From Pseudooctadecabacter jejudonensis (GTDB lineage: Bacteria > Pseudomonadota > Alphaproteobacteria > Rhodobacterales > Rhodobacteraceae): 64,000 nucleotides of DNA. Under the pieces are notes generated by a model. That model was not told the DNA's origin. It ran no database searches and was given only the letters and a program-made list of their open reading frames with translations. How positions within the stretch are numbered: the first letter of the stretch is position 1; the number at the start of each line of letters is the position of its first letter. Where the stretch lies: NCBI RefSeq assembly GCF_900172275.1, contig NZ_FWFT01000001.1, forward strand, positions 1-64,000, given 5' to 3'. Made by a program: the position numbers and the translations under genes. This document shows, piece after piece, positions 17,459 to 26,144 of this stretch.

Positions 17459-18442
17459 ATGCCCGTACCTGCGCCAAACCTGTATCCCGATTTCAACGTC
17501 ATCCGCCTGAGCCATGTGTGCCTGAACGTCAAAGACCTCAGCGCGTCCAGGGCGTTTTACACCGAAATTCTGGGCTTTCAGGTCACGGATGAAAGCGACA
17601 GCCACGTCTATCTGCGCGCCATGGAGGAACGGGGGCATCATTGTGTGATCCTGCAAAAATCCGATCAACCGGGCACGGTCGAGGTGATGGGGTTCAAGAC
17701 CTTTGACGAAGACGACCTTGACCGCGCGGAGGCCTACTTCAGGGCCAAGGGCCGCCCGACGGAATGGGTGCAGCGCCCGTATCAGGGCAAGACGCTGCTG
17801 ACGTCCGACAACCTTGGTATTCCGTTGGAGTTCTATCACAAAATGGACCGGCTGGCGCCGATCCACCAAAAATACGCGCTTTACCGTGGGGTGAAACCGC
17901 TGCGGATCGACCATTTCAATGTGTTCAGTCATGACGTGGACGCGTCGGTGGCGTTCTATTCAGACTTCGGCTTTCGGGTGACCGAATATACGGAGGACGA
18001 GGACAGCAAGATGTTGTGGGCCGCGTGGATGCACCGCAAGGGTGGGGTGCATGACATGGCGTTCACCAACGGGGTCGGACCGCGGATGCACCATGTTGCG
18101 TTCTGGGTGCCGACGCCCCTGAATATCATCGATCTTCTCGATCTGATGGCGACAACGGGGTATGTGGCCAATATTGAACGGGGGCCGGGGCGACATGGGA
18201 TTTCCAATGCCTTTTTCCTGTATATTCTTGATCCTGACGGCCACCGGATTGAGATTTATTGCTCGGATTATCAGACAGTTGATCCTGATCTGGAACCGAT
18301 CAAATGGGATTTGAAAGACCCGCAGCGCCAGACCCTCTGGGGGGCGGCGGCACCCGAAAGCTGGTTCAATCACGGCACGACGTTTGTCGGGGTTGAGACC
18401 AATGAGCCCAAGATCAAAGCCAGCCCGATTATTGCGCCCTAG
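17459..18442 (+). CDS. hpaD: homoprotocatechuate (3,4-dihydroxyphenylacetate) 2,3-dioxygenase
   Basis: A 327-residue type I (vicinal-oxygen-chelate fold) extradiol dioxygenase. Metal ligands H152, H212 and E265 are present, and the second-sphere catalytic residues H198, H246 and Y255 align with those known in the Brevibacterium HPCD/Arthrobacter MndD enzymes (from memory, offset of 2). The metal is Fe(II) or Mn(II). This differs from the E. coli HpaD, which belongs to the unrelated LigB type. The ATG at 17459 directly follows the hpaE stop; a longer frame from 17369 lies inside hpaE and is rejected. Confidence 0.93.
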   Translation: MPVPAPNLYPDFNVIRLSHVCLNVKDLSASRAFYTEILGFQVTDESDSHVYLRAMEERGHHCVILQKSDQPGTVEVMGFKTFDEDDLDRAEAYFRAKGRPTEWVQRPYQGKTLLTSDNLGIPLEFYHKMDRLAPIHQKYALYRGVKPLRIDHFNVFSHDVDASVAFYSDFGFRVTEYTEDEDSKMLWAAWMHRKGGVHDMAFTNGVGPRMHHVAFWVPTPLNIIDLLDLMATTGYVANIERGPGRHGISNAFFLYILDPDGHRIEIYCSDYQTVDPDLEPIKWDLKDPQRQTLWGAAAPESWFNHGTTFVGVETNEPKIKASPIIAP

Positions 18443-18451
18443 GAGTGTGTC

Positions 18452-19849
18452 ATGAATTGGGACGATTTCGCGGGATGGAGCAGACATATCGCCGATTGGG
18501 GCGCGCAGTATCACAAGACGCTGCGCGACAGGCCGGTCCGCGCGCAGACCAGCCCCGGTGAGATTGCAGCCCAGTTGCCAGATGCCCCGCCTGAGCGGGC
18601 CGAAGACATGGCCGATATCCTGCGCGACTTCGAAGATATTGTGATGCCGGGAATGACCCATTGGCAGCATCCACGGTTCTTTGCCTATTTCCCCGCCAAT
18701 GCGACGCCGCCTTCGATGTTGGCTGAACAGTTGGTCAATACGGTCGCTGCGCAATGTATGCTGTGGCAGACCTCTCCGGCGGCGACGGAGCTGGAGGGGC
18801 GGATGATCGACTGGATGCGGCAGGCGCTGGGCTTGTCGGCCGGGTTTACCGGCGTCATTCAGGACAGCGCGTCGTCGGCCACGCTCTCCGCCGTGCTGAC
18901 CATGCGTGAAAGGGCCACGGGATATACCGGCAACCGCAACGGGGTGTCGGGCAAAGGGGCGTTGCGGATTTATTGTTCCGATCAGGTGCATTCGTCCATA
19001 GACCGCGCCTGTTGGGTTGCGGGCATTGGGCAGGACAATCTGGTGAAGATCGCAGGCCAAGGCCCGCGGTTCGGGATGGATGCGGGCGCGCTTGAGGAGG
19101 CGATCCGTGCGGATATCGCGGCAGGGCATACGCCTGCGGGTGTGATCGCGATCACGGGGGGCACGGGCGTCGGGGCCTGCGATGATCTGGCGACTGTGGC
19201 GGCTGTGGCGCAGGCCTATGATCTCTACACCCATCTGGATGCCGCTTGGGCGGGCTCTGCCATGATTTGCCCCGAATACCACGCGGCGTTTTGGCAGGGT
19301 GTCGATGCCTACGACAGCATCGTGTTCAACCCGCACAAATGGCTGGGTGCGCAGTTTGATTGTTCCATCCAGTTTTTGCGCGATGCCACGCCGCAGTTGA
19401 ATACGCTGAAGATTGAGCCGGAGTATCTGAAGACCACCGGCGACGGGGTGACGAATTATTCGGAATGGACGATCCCGCTGGGGCGCAGATTTCGGGCGCT
19501 GAAACTGTGGTTCCTGATCCGGTCCTATGGGCTTGAGGGATTGCAGACACGCATCCGTAATCATGTGACCTGGGCCGAGGCACTGTGCGCGGCCATCCGC
19601 CAGATCGACGGGTTTGAGATCAGCACCGATCCGATCCTCAGCCTGTTTTCCTTCCGCTGTCCGGGCGATGACGCGATGCAACAACGGCTGGTGGATGCGA
19701 TCAACGATGATGGGCGGATTTACCTGACCCAAGGCGCTTTTGAAGGGCGCAAGATCATTCGGGTTCAGGTGGGCCAATTTGAGACAACACGCGAGGACGT
19801 CATGACCGTGGCATCGGTCGTGCAAGAGGTCTGGGAGGCCATCAAATGA
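18452..19849 (+). CDS. aromatic-L-amino-acid decarboxylase (PLP group II decarboxylase)
   Basis: This 465-residue group II PLP decarboxylase has the Schiff-base Lys K296 in NPHKWLGAQFDCS and the upstream HLDAAWAGSA Asp. The N-terminal FAYFPANATPPS and CMLWQTSPAATELE segments are those of animal-type DOPA/tryptophan/5-HTP decarboxylases. It sits between hpaD and hpaG, 9 bases after hpaD and overlapping hpaG, so it is a built-in part of the operon. It probably feeds an aromatic amino acid (tyrosine or DOPA) via its amine or aldehyde into homoprotocatechuate. Substrate choice is inference. Confidence 0.9.
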   Translation: MNWDDFAGWSRHIADWGAQYHKTLRDRPVRAQTSPGEIAAQLPDAPPERAEDMADILRDFEDIVMPGMTHWQHPRFFAYFPANATPPSMLAEQLVNTVAAQCMLWQTSPAATELEGRMIDWMRQALGLSAGFTGVIQDSASSATLSAVLTMRERATGYTGNRNGVSGKGALRIYCSDQVHSSIDRACWVAGIGQDNLVKIAGQGPRFGMDAGALEEAIRADIAAGHTPAGVIAITGGTGVGACDDLATVAAVAQAYDLYTHLDAAWAGSAMICPEYHAAFWQGVDAYDSIVFNPHKWLGAQFDCSIQFLRDATPQLNTLKIEPEYLKTTGDGVTNYSEWTIPLGRRFRALKLWFLIRSYGLEGLQTRIRNHVTWAEALCAAIRQIDGFEISTDPILSLFSFRCPGDDAMQQRLVDAINDDGRIYLTQGAFEGRKIIRVQVGQFETTREDVMTVASVVQEVWEAIK

Positions 19850-20700
19850 ATTTCGCAACCTATTCAAGCGGCGGTGACACGTTTTATGGGGGCGTCACAG
19901 AGGGCGGGATGATCGCGCTGAATGACGCGTTCCCGCAGTGGCCGACACTTTTGGATGCTGTGCAGGCAGACGGATTGGCGGCGTTGGGGGCCGCGGCGGC
20001 GGACAGGCCGGTGACCCACAAAGATGTTCAGTACGAAATGGTTTTGCCCAACGCGCGCCGCATTATCTGCGTGGGCGTCAATTTTCCGGACCGCAACGCA
20101 GAATACAAAGACGGATCCGAGCAGCCGAAATTTATGTCGCTTTTTCCGCGCTTTGCCTCTGGGTTTACGGGCCATGACCGGCCGTTGATCCGTCCCCCCG
20201 AAAGCGACCAATTGGATTATGAGGGCGAAGTCGCGGTGGTCATCGGCACGGGCGGGCGGCGCATTGCGCAGGCCGATGCCTATGATCACATCGCCGGTCT
20301 GACCATCTGCAACGAAGGCACGATCCGCGATTGGGTCCGCCATGCGAAATTCAATGTCACCCAAGGCAAGAACTGGGACAATTCTGGTGCGATCGGCCCG
20401 TGGTTGGTCCCCTTCACAGACGCCGCGCAACTGGATGACGCCCGCATCATCACCCGCGTGAACGGCGAGGTGCGGCAGGACGATGTGCTGGCCCGCATGA
20501 TGCATCCGATCCGGCGGGAAATCGAGTATATCTCGACGTTTATGACGCTGGAGCCCGGCGATATCATCGTGACGGGCACCCCTACGGGGTCTGGTGCGCG
20601 GCTTGATCCGCCGCAATTCCTCAAACCTGGGGATGTGGTGGAGGTGGAGGTCAACACCATCGGCACCCTGCGCAACACCATCAAGGATGAAGAGGTATGA
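19846..20700 (+). CDS. hpaG: HpaG-type FAH-family decarboxylase/isomerase
   Basis: A 284-residue FAH-fold enzyme with metal-binding segment LDYEGEVAVVIG and the TGTPTGSGARLDPP loop. In this pathway HpaG decarboxylates 5-oxopent-3-ene-1,2,5-tricarboxylate and isomerises the product. The E. coli enzyme is a tandem of two FAH domains (over 400 residues); here only one domain is present, and no second FAH gene occurs in the operon. The single protein may do both steps as a homodimer, or a separate gene may exist elsewhere. Confidence 0.83.
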   Translation: MNFATYSSGGDTFYGGVTEGGMIALNDAFPQWPTLLDAVQADGLAALGAAAADRPVTHKDVQYEMVLPNARRIICVGVNFPDRNAEYKDGSEQPKFMSLFPRFASGFTGHDRPLIRPPESDQLDYEGEVAVVIGTGGRRIAQADAYDHIAGLTICNEGTIRDWVRHAKFNVTQGKNWDNSGAIGPWLVPFTDAAQLDDARIITRVNGEVRQDDVLARMMHPIRREIEYISTFMTLEPGDIIVTGTPTGSGARLDPPQFLKPGDVVEVEVNTIGTLRNTIKDEEV

Positions 20701-21497
20701 CGCCCCAAGACCACGCCCAAGCGGCCGCTGATCTGCTGCGCGCCGAAACGACAGGCGCACAGATCGGCCTGCTGACGAAGCGCCACCCCGACATGGGCAT
20801 GGACGATGCCTATGCGGTGCAGAACGCCATTTACCGCGCCAAACTGGGCCAAGGGCGGTCTGTGGTCGGCTGGAAAATCGGGCTGACGTCAAAGGCGATG
20901 CAATATGCGCTGAACATCGACATTCCCGACAGTGGTATTTTGTTCGACGACATGGTGTTTGACCATCGCGCGACAGTGCCTGCGGGGCGGTTTATCCAGC
21001 CCCGGATCGAGGCCGAGATTGCCTTTGTGATGAAGGCGCCGATTGGCGGCGCGGATGTCACGCGAGAGGATGTGATTGCGGCCACGGATTATGTGGCGCC
21101 GTCTATTGAGATCCTCGACACCCGTATTGTGCGGCTTGATCCCGAGACGAAGGCCACGCGCACCGTTTTTGACACCATCAGCGACAATGCGGCCAATGGG
21201 GGCGTGGTGCTGGGGGCGGAACGTCACGTAGTTGAGGCCTTTGATCTGCGCTGGGTTGGCGCAATCACGTCGCGCAATGGCGAGGTTGAGGAAACCGGTC
21301 TTGGGGCAGGGGTGTTGAACAATCCGGTGGAAAGCGTCGTTTGGCTGGCCCGCCGCATGGCGCAGTACGGGCAAACCATCGAACCGGGTCAGATTGTCCT
21401 GTCGGGCAGTTTCATCCGGCCTGTCGAATGCCCGTCCGGCACCGATATCCGCGCCGATTTTGGGCCTTTCGGGTCTGTTGAAATTGCATTTGCCTAA
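20697..21497 (+). CDS. hpaH: 2-oxohept-3-ene-1,7-dioate hydratase
   Basis: A 266-residue hydratase/decarboxylase-superfamily protein (MhpD/HpaH fold). The markers VVGWKIGLTSKAMQ near 60, the acidic metal site RIEAEIAFVM near 105, and the LSGSFIRP ending are present. It adds water to 2-oxohept-3-enedioate, giving the substrate of the aldolase HpaI encoded next. Starts within the hpaG stop (ATGA). Confidence 0.93.
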   Translation: MTPQDHAQAAADLLRAETTGAQIGLLTKRHPDMGMDDAYAVQNAIYRAKLGQGRSVVGWKIGLTSKAMQYALNIDIPDSGILFDDMVFDHRATVPAGRFIQPRIEAEIAFVMKAPIGGADVTREDVIAATDYVAPSIEILDTRIVRLDPETKATRTVFDTISDNAANGGVVLGAERHVVEAFDLRWVGAITSRNGEVEETGLGAGVLNNPVESVVWLARRMAQYGQTIEPGQIVLSGSFIRPVECPSGTDIRADFGPFGSVEIAFA

Positions 21498-21510
21498 AAA
21501 GGATCACGCC

Positions 21511-22287
21511 ATGCCAGCCCCCCACAATCCATTCAAAGCGGCCATCGCCCAAGGCAATGTACAGCTGGGGTGCTGGCTGGGCCTTGCGGATCCTTATATT
21601 GCAGAAATCAGCGCAGGTGCGGGGTTCGATTGGCTGTTGATTGACGCAGAACATGCGCCGAACGATTTGCGGTCCATCACGGCGCAGTTGCAGGTGATCG
21701 GCGCGCGTGGGGTCCATGCCATGGTGCGTCCGCCGATCGGAGAGACCTGGATGATCAAGCAATTGCTGGACGCAGGCGCGCAATCGCTGTTGATCCCCAT
21801 GGTGGAAAGTGGCGCACAGGCACAAGGGCTGGTCGATGCGGTGACCTATCCGCCTCACGGCGTGCGGGGTGTTGGCTCTGCTTTGGCGCGGGCGTCTGAT
21901 TTTGCTGCCATCGGGGATTACCTCACGACCGCGCGGGAGGAGATTTGCCTGTTGGTGCAGGTCGAGAACACGAAGGGCATGGCGGCGCTTGATGATATTT
22001 TGGCGGTTGAGGGGGTGGACGGCGTTTTCATAGGCCCGGCTGATCTGGCCGCGGATATGGGGTTTATCGGCAGCCCCAATCAGGCCGAGGTCAGGGCCGC
22101 CGTTCTGGACGCCATCACGCGTATTGTGGCAGCGGGAAAGGCGGCGGGTATCCTGACATTGGATCAAGGATTGCAGGCGCAGTGCCGCGATCTGGGGGCC
22201 ACGTTTATCGCCACGGAAATTGATGTGACGCTGTTTGCCCGCACCATGCGGGCCTCGGCGGCGGAGGCGGCAAAGCGGTTTAAGTAG
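21511..22287 (+). CDS. hpaI: 4-hydroxy-2-oxoheptanedioate aldolase
   Basis: A class II, metal-dependent HpaI/HpcH-type aldolase of 258 residues. The pattern is DWLLIDAEHAPND (catalytic His/Asp), MVRPP (Arg), LIPMVESGAQA (metal Glu), and DGVFIGPADLAADMG (metal Asp). It cleaves the final C7 acid to pyruvate and succinic semialdehyde. The ATG at 21511 is chosen (AAAAGGA 8 bases before); the in-frame start at 21394 lies within hpaH. Last gene of the hpa operon. Confidence 0.93.
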   Translation: MPAPHNPFKAAIAQGNVQLGCWLGLADPYIAEISAGAGFDWLLIDAEHAPNDLRSITAQLQVIGARGVHAMVRPPIGETWMIKQLLDAGAQSLLIPMVESGAQAQGLVDAVTYPPHGVRGVGSALARASDFAAIGDYLTTAREEICLLVQVENTKGMAALDDILAVEGVDGVFIGPADLAADMGFIGSPNQAEVRAAVLDAITRIVAAGKAAGILTLDQGLQAQCRDLGATFIATEIDVTLFARTMRASAAEAAKRFK

Positions 22288-22400
22288 ATCCGGTTTAGGC
22301 GGCTGGCGCGGCGGATGCCGCACACGTCGGGATCACGCCTGCGGGGCGCCACGCGGCCTTGGGTCAGATGCAACACCGGATCACTGTCTGTCGGACTGTC

Positions 22401-23840
22401 CTAACTGCGTTGAATTTCCAGCTTTGCGGCGACCCCCCGTGAGACGTCTTCAAAGACCAGACTGCCCCCGTGAAGTTTGGCGATGGTCGCAACGATGGTC
22501 AGGCCCAATCCGTGTCCGTCGATGGTGGCGGTGTCGTCGCCGCGCTGGAAGGGATCCATGAGGGCCTCGATGTCCTGGGCGCTGGATTGTGTGCCTTCGT
22601 CTTCGATCACAACGGTTGCGGTGTCTGCCGTTGTTTCGATGGAAACATGGGCGCGCCGTCCATATTTCAAAGCGTTTTCAATCAGGTTCGTGATCGCACG
22701 TTGCAATGCGACGGGTCGCGCCACAACGATGACATCCTGTTCAGAGGGGACGACACCCTGACCTTGGCGTGACATGAAGATTGATCTTGCGCCCTGCACG
22801 ATCAATTCCTTGCTGTCTTCCGATTTCACGGGTCGCCCGATGTCCTGATAGTCGGCGACAATCGCATCAACGAGAGATGTGAGGGAAAGGGGGCGGGGGG
22901 CTTCTGAGTTCATTTCGACGTTTGTGTAGCTCAGAACGCTTTCGATGATGCCCGTCATGGTGTCGATGTCGTTTTCGAACTTTTTGCGCAGGTCAGCGTC
23001 GGGGATCAGGGCGGCGCGCAGGCGCAGGCGGGTCGCGGGTGTGCCAAGGTCATGGCTGACGCCGGACAGGACAGCGGCACGGCTGGCCAATTGATCCCGT
23101 TCCAGTTCAAGATACCCATTCACCGCTGAAACGATCTCGCGCAGTTCTTGCGGGCCGGTTGCGTCATATTGTGTGGGGCCGCCGACACGCCGCCGGTCGC
23201 GCAACTGTTGTGCAAACGACATGAAGTCGGCGGATTGGTTCAAGGCCAGCGTGATCATCGCACTCATGGAGACGACGGCCAGAAACACGGCCAACAGCCG
23301 CAGGTCCGAGGGGCTGGCCTCACATCCCCAGACCGTGCTGCCCTCAATGCCGATCCAAGGCGCATCGCCCATCTTTGCGACAACGACCGGATCACTGCAA
23401 AAGGAAGCAAATTTGGTGGTGACGGCGCCCAAGGTCTCTGCCGCTGTTTGGCCATCGCGGTTGGGCAGATCAGCGATGTTGTAAGTGAGGTCAGGGGACA
23501 ACACCGCCAGCGTCAGGGGCAGGCCGACCCCGTTGGCCGTCACGTCTGGCGAAATGGGGATGATCGTCAGCCGCGATGCAGGGCTGGCACCGCGGATCTG
23601 GCGAAACTGGCCCGTGGCGGCAAGGGTCTGATCTTCGGGGGGCAATGTACGCAGTGTCACCCCAGCCGGTGGGGCCGTCCCATTCTGGAGAGCGCCATAG
23701 AGCGTCACGCCCGCCAGATAAGACGCAGACTGATGGGCGCGCCAGCTGGCCGTCGATTGCATCCACAGCCACGCCGACAGCCCCCCCGAAAGGAAGGCTG
23801 CGCTGACAAAGATAAGGCCAATGGAGCGAAGGTTCGACAT
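22401..23840 (-). CDS. sensor histidine kinase (GtrS/EnvZ-like)
   Basis: A 479-residue membrane kinase: a TM helix at about 8-24, a periplasmic domain of roughly 170 residues, a second TM near 185-205, a HAMP-like linker, the phospho-accepting H263 in GVSHDLGTP, and a C-terminal ATPase domain with NLIENALKYG and GLGLTIV boxes. It is 7 bases after the response regulator gene. The start at 23840 is used because the longer frame (from 23972) runs into that gene. Position beside a Gts transporter recalls the Pseudomonas GtrS-GltR system that controls glucose uptake. Signal inferred: glucose or its oxidation product. Confidence 0.88.
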   Translation of the reverse strand: MSNLRSIGLIFVSAAFLSGGLSAWLWMQSTASWRAHQSASYLAGVTLYGALQNGTAPPAGVTLRTLPPEDQTLAATGQFRQIRGASPASRLTIIPISPDVTANGVGLPLTLAVLSPDLTYNIADLPNRDGQTAAETLGAVTTKFASFCSDPVVVAKMGDAPWIGIEGSTVWGCEASPSDLRLLAVFLAVVSMSAMITLALNQSADFMSFAQQLRDRRRVGGPTQYDATGPQELREIVSAVNGYLELERDQLASRAAVLSGVSHDLGTPATRLRLRAALIPDADLRKKFENDIDTMTGIIESVLSYTNVEMNSEAPRPLSLTSLVDAIVADYQDIGRPVKSEDSKELIVQGARSIFMSRQGQGVVPSEQDVIVVARPVALQRAITNLIENALKYGRRAHVSIETTADTATVVIEDEGTQSSAQDIEALMDPFQRGDDTATIDGHGLGLTIVATIAKLHGGSLVFEDVSRGVAAKLEIQRS

Positions 23841-23847
23841 CTGCGGG

Positions 23848-24585
23848 CTATTCGTCCTCGGCAGTGACGTCGACCGAAAAGACATAGCCGACACCGCGTT
23901 CCGTCTTGAGGATCTGTGGGGCTTTGGGGTTTGTCTCAATCTTGGACCGCAGACGCCCCACAAGGACATCAATCGACCGGCCCATGGCCTCTGTCGATTG
24001 GGATGTGCTGCCTGTCACATCAAATGCCACGGCGATTTCAGTGCGGGTGAGGGGGATGTGGGGGTTGGCCAGCAGGACCTGCAAAAGGGCGGTTTCACGT
24101 TGCGACAGGGCCACTTGGATGTTGTCAGGCGACAGAACCTCTTGCGATTTGGCGCGGTAGGTCCAGCCCGCAAAGCGGAACGTTTTGGTGTTGCGCCGAT
24201 GCACAAGGGAGGAGGATCGCCGCGCACGCGACAAAACAGCCTTGACCCGCGCAAGCAGGAGTTCGGGGTTAAAGGGTTTGGTAATGTAGTCATCCGCGCC
24301 CACGGCATAGCCTGCCATCCGCTGGTGATCGGCCGACAGCGCAGAGACCATGATGACCGGCACGTCTTGTTCTTCGCGCAAGCGACGACAGATCTGCAGC
24401 CCGTTTTCATCGCCCAGCATCACATCAAGCAAGATCAGATCGACCCGACCACCATCGAGATGGGATTGGACCTCACGTTCGGAACTTGCCGGTAGGGCAA
24501 TGGTCCCGTTCTGGCGCAGAAATTGCGTCATCATCTGCCGCATTTCAGAATCGTCATCGACAACAAGGATGCGAGGGATCGCCAT
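23848..24585 (-). CDS. OmpR-family response regulator (GltR-like)
   Basis: A 245-residue two-domain regulator. The receiver has D10-D12, phospho-acceptor D54 in LILLDVML and K103 in ITKPF. The C-terminal winged helix ends KTERGVGYVF. The ATG at 24585 has AAAGG 7 bases upstream. It is divergent from gtsA, and four GTAAC-type half-sites lie between the two starts. Very likely it regulates the glucose transporter operon and itself. Confidence 0.92.
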   Translation of the reverse strand: MAIPRILVVDDDSEMRQMMTQFLRQNGTIALPASSEREVQSHLDGGRVDLILLDVMLGDENGLQICRRLREEQDVPVIMVSALSADHQRMAGYAVGADDYITKPFNPELLLARVKAVLSRARRSSSLVHRRNTKTFRFAGWTYRAKSQEVLSPDNIQVALSQRETALLQVLLANPHIPLTRTEIAVAFDVTGSTSQSTEAMGRSIDVLVGRLRSKIETNPKAPQILKTERGVGYVFSVDVTAEDE

Positions 24586-24643
24586 AGTCTGCCTTTCTTT
24601 GATGCGACGGGCGGGTGAGACCGCGGCCTGTTTCAGCACCTAT

Positions 24644-24688
24644 GTAACAACGTGCAACAAAATCGAGCCTAACGTAACATCGTGTAAC
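24644..24688. promoter_or_regulatory. four phased GTAAC/GCAAC half-sites, candidate response-regulator operator
   Basis: GTAAC at 24644, GCAAC at 24654, GTAAC at 24674 and GTAAC at 24684 all lie on the same strand with start spacings of 10, 20 and 10 bases. This is two direct-repeat pairs on one face of the helix, the form bound by OmpR-family dimers. The array is 56 bases before the regulator gene and 131 before gtsA. Confidence 0.6.
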
Positions 24689-24818
24689 GAAGTGCTTAGA
24701 AAATCGTGGGTAAGGCAGGAATACCAGCCCTGCATCAATTGCAATGCTGGGTCGGAATGAGGCGTATTCAGCCCACGCCCCACGTTGGGGTGCCAAAATT
24801 TCTGGGAGGAAATCTAAA

Positions 24819-26075
24819 ATGACCATCAAACTTCTTGGTGCAGTATCTGGCATGGCGATCATCGCCTCATCCGCCGCATTCGCAGACGGCCACGCGGCGC
24901 CTGAGGCGGAAGTTCTGCACTACTGGACATCGGGCGGCGAGGCGCGTTCCGTGGCCGTTCTGCAGGAAGAGTTTGCCGCAAACGGCGGCACCTGGACCGA
25001 CATGCCTGTCGCTGGCGGTGGCGGTGACGCCGCGGGCACAGCCCTGCGTGCCCGCGTTCTGGCCGGCAACGCGCCGACAGCTGCCCAGATCAAAGGCCCT
25101 GCCATTCAGGAATGGTACGAAGAAGGCGTTCTGGCTGACATCTCAGAGGTTGCAGAAGCCAACAACTGGTCCGGCATCCTGCCCGAAGCCATCGCAGGCC
25201 ACATGCAGTGTGACGGCACATGGTGTGCAGCGCCTGTAAACGTGCACCGCGTTGACTGGATCTGGGCAAACGCCGAAGTTCTCGAAGCCAACGGCATCGA
25301 AATGCCAACAACATGGGACGAATTCAACGCAGCCGCCGAAACTCTGCAGGCCGCTGGCGTCATCCCACTGGCACACGGTGGTCAGGCTTGGCAGGACGCG
25401 ACAGTGTTCGAAGCCGTTGCACTGGGCATCCTGGGCGCCGACGGTTTCCGCAAGGCCTTTGTTGAGCTGGACATGGACACCATCAAGTCCGACGACATGA
25501 TCGCTGTTTTCGACCAGATGCGCACCATGCGTGGTTATGTCGATGACAACTTCTCCGGTCGTGACTGGAACCTTGCCACAGCTATGGTCATGAACGGCGA
25601 AGCGGCGTTCCAGATCATGGGTGACTGGGCCAAAGGCGAATTCATGGCCGCTGGCAAAGTGCCTGGCGAAGACTTCCTGTGTCTGTCCACGCCCGGTGAC
25701 GGCTTCCTCTACAACGTGGACAGCTTTGCCATGTTCGCCGTTGACGGCGACGACAAGCAAGCCGGTCAGGCCCTTCTGGCGGAGTTGGTTGTTGGCGAAA
25801 GCTTCCAAGAAGTGTTCAACCTGAACAAAGGTTCTATCCCTGTGCGTACTGACGTCGCCCTGGATAACTTTGACAGCTGTGCCACACTGTCTGCTGACGA
25901 CATGGCAGCCAGCAACGAAGGTGGGTCTCTCCTGCCATCTTACGCCCACGGCATGGCGCTTCGCGGCGCACAGGCCGGTGCAATCACGGACACTGTGACG
26001 GCACACTTCAACTCTGATATGTCGTCCGAGGACGCCGTTCAGATGTTGGCTGACGCAATCGCGAACAGCCTGTAA
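24819..26075 (+). CDS. gtsA: glucose/mannose-type ABC transporter substrate-binding protein
   Basis: A periplasmic family 1 solute-binding protein of 418 residues with a signal peptide (~1-23, cleavage after AFA). The mature start EVLHYWTSGGEA, the APVNVHR and GDWAKGEF segments, and the late FQEVFNLNKGSIPVR match my memory of Pseudomonas GtsA closely. Four Cys are present, likely two disulfides. The ATG at 24819 has GGGAGG upstream. First gene of the gtsABCD-glk operon. A hairpin and G11 tract follow the gene and may raise its expression over the permeases. Confidence 0.93.
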   Translation: MTIKLLGAVSGMAIIASSAAFADGHAAPEAEVLHYWTSGGEARSVAVLQEEFAANGGTWTDMPVAGGGGDAAGTALRARVLAGNAPTAAQIKGPAIQEWYEEGVLADISEVAEANNWSGILPEAIAGHMQCDGTWCAAPVNVHRVDWIWANAEVLEANGIEMPTTWDEFNAAAETLQAAGVIPLAHGGQAWQDATVFEAVALGILGADGFRKAFVELDMDTIKSDDMIAVFDQMRTMRGYVDDNFSGRDWNLATAMVMNGEAAFQIMGDWAKGEFMAAGKVPGEDFLCLSTPGDGFLYNVDSFAMFAVDGDDKQAGQALLAELVVGESFQEVFNLNKGSIPVRTDVALDNFDSCATLSADDMAASNEGGSLLPSYAHGMALRGAQAGAITDTVTAHFNSDMSSEDAVQMLADAIANSL

Positions 26076-26082
26076 AAATGCC

Positions 26083-26126
26083 TCTACCTCCCTCCTCCTC
26101 TGCGTTCGCGTGGGGGGGGGGGCGAA
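26083..26126 (+). promoter_or_regulatory. intercistronic hairpin with 11-G tract between gtsA and gtsB
   Basis: A C/T-rich arm (26086-26102) can pair with the run of eleven G at 26112-26122 across the loop GCGTTCGCG. Such hairpins after a binding-protein gene commonly protect its mRNA and reduce read-through to the permeases. The homopolymer is also prone to slippage. Confidence 0.5.
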
Positions 26127-26144
26127 CCGTTAAAGGATCATCCA

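Noticed and set aside
17960-19867. 635-residue minus-strand open frame
   Set aside because: Antisense to hpaD and the decarboxylase; no recognisable protein features.
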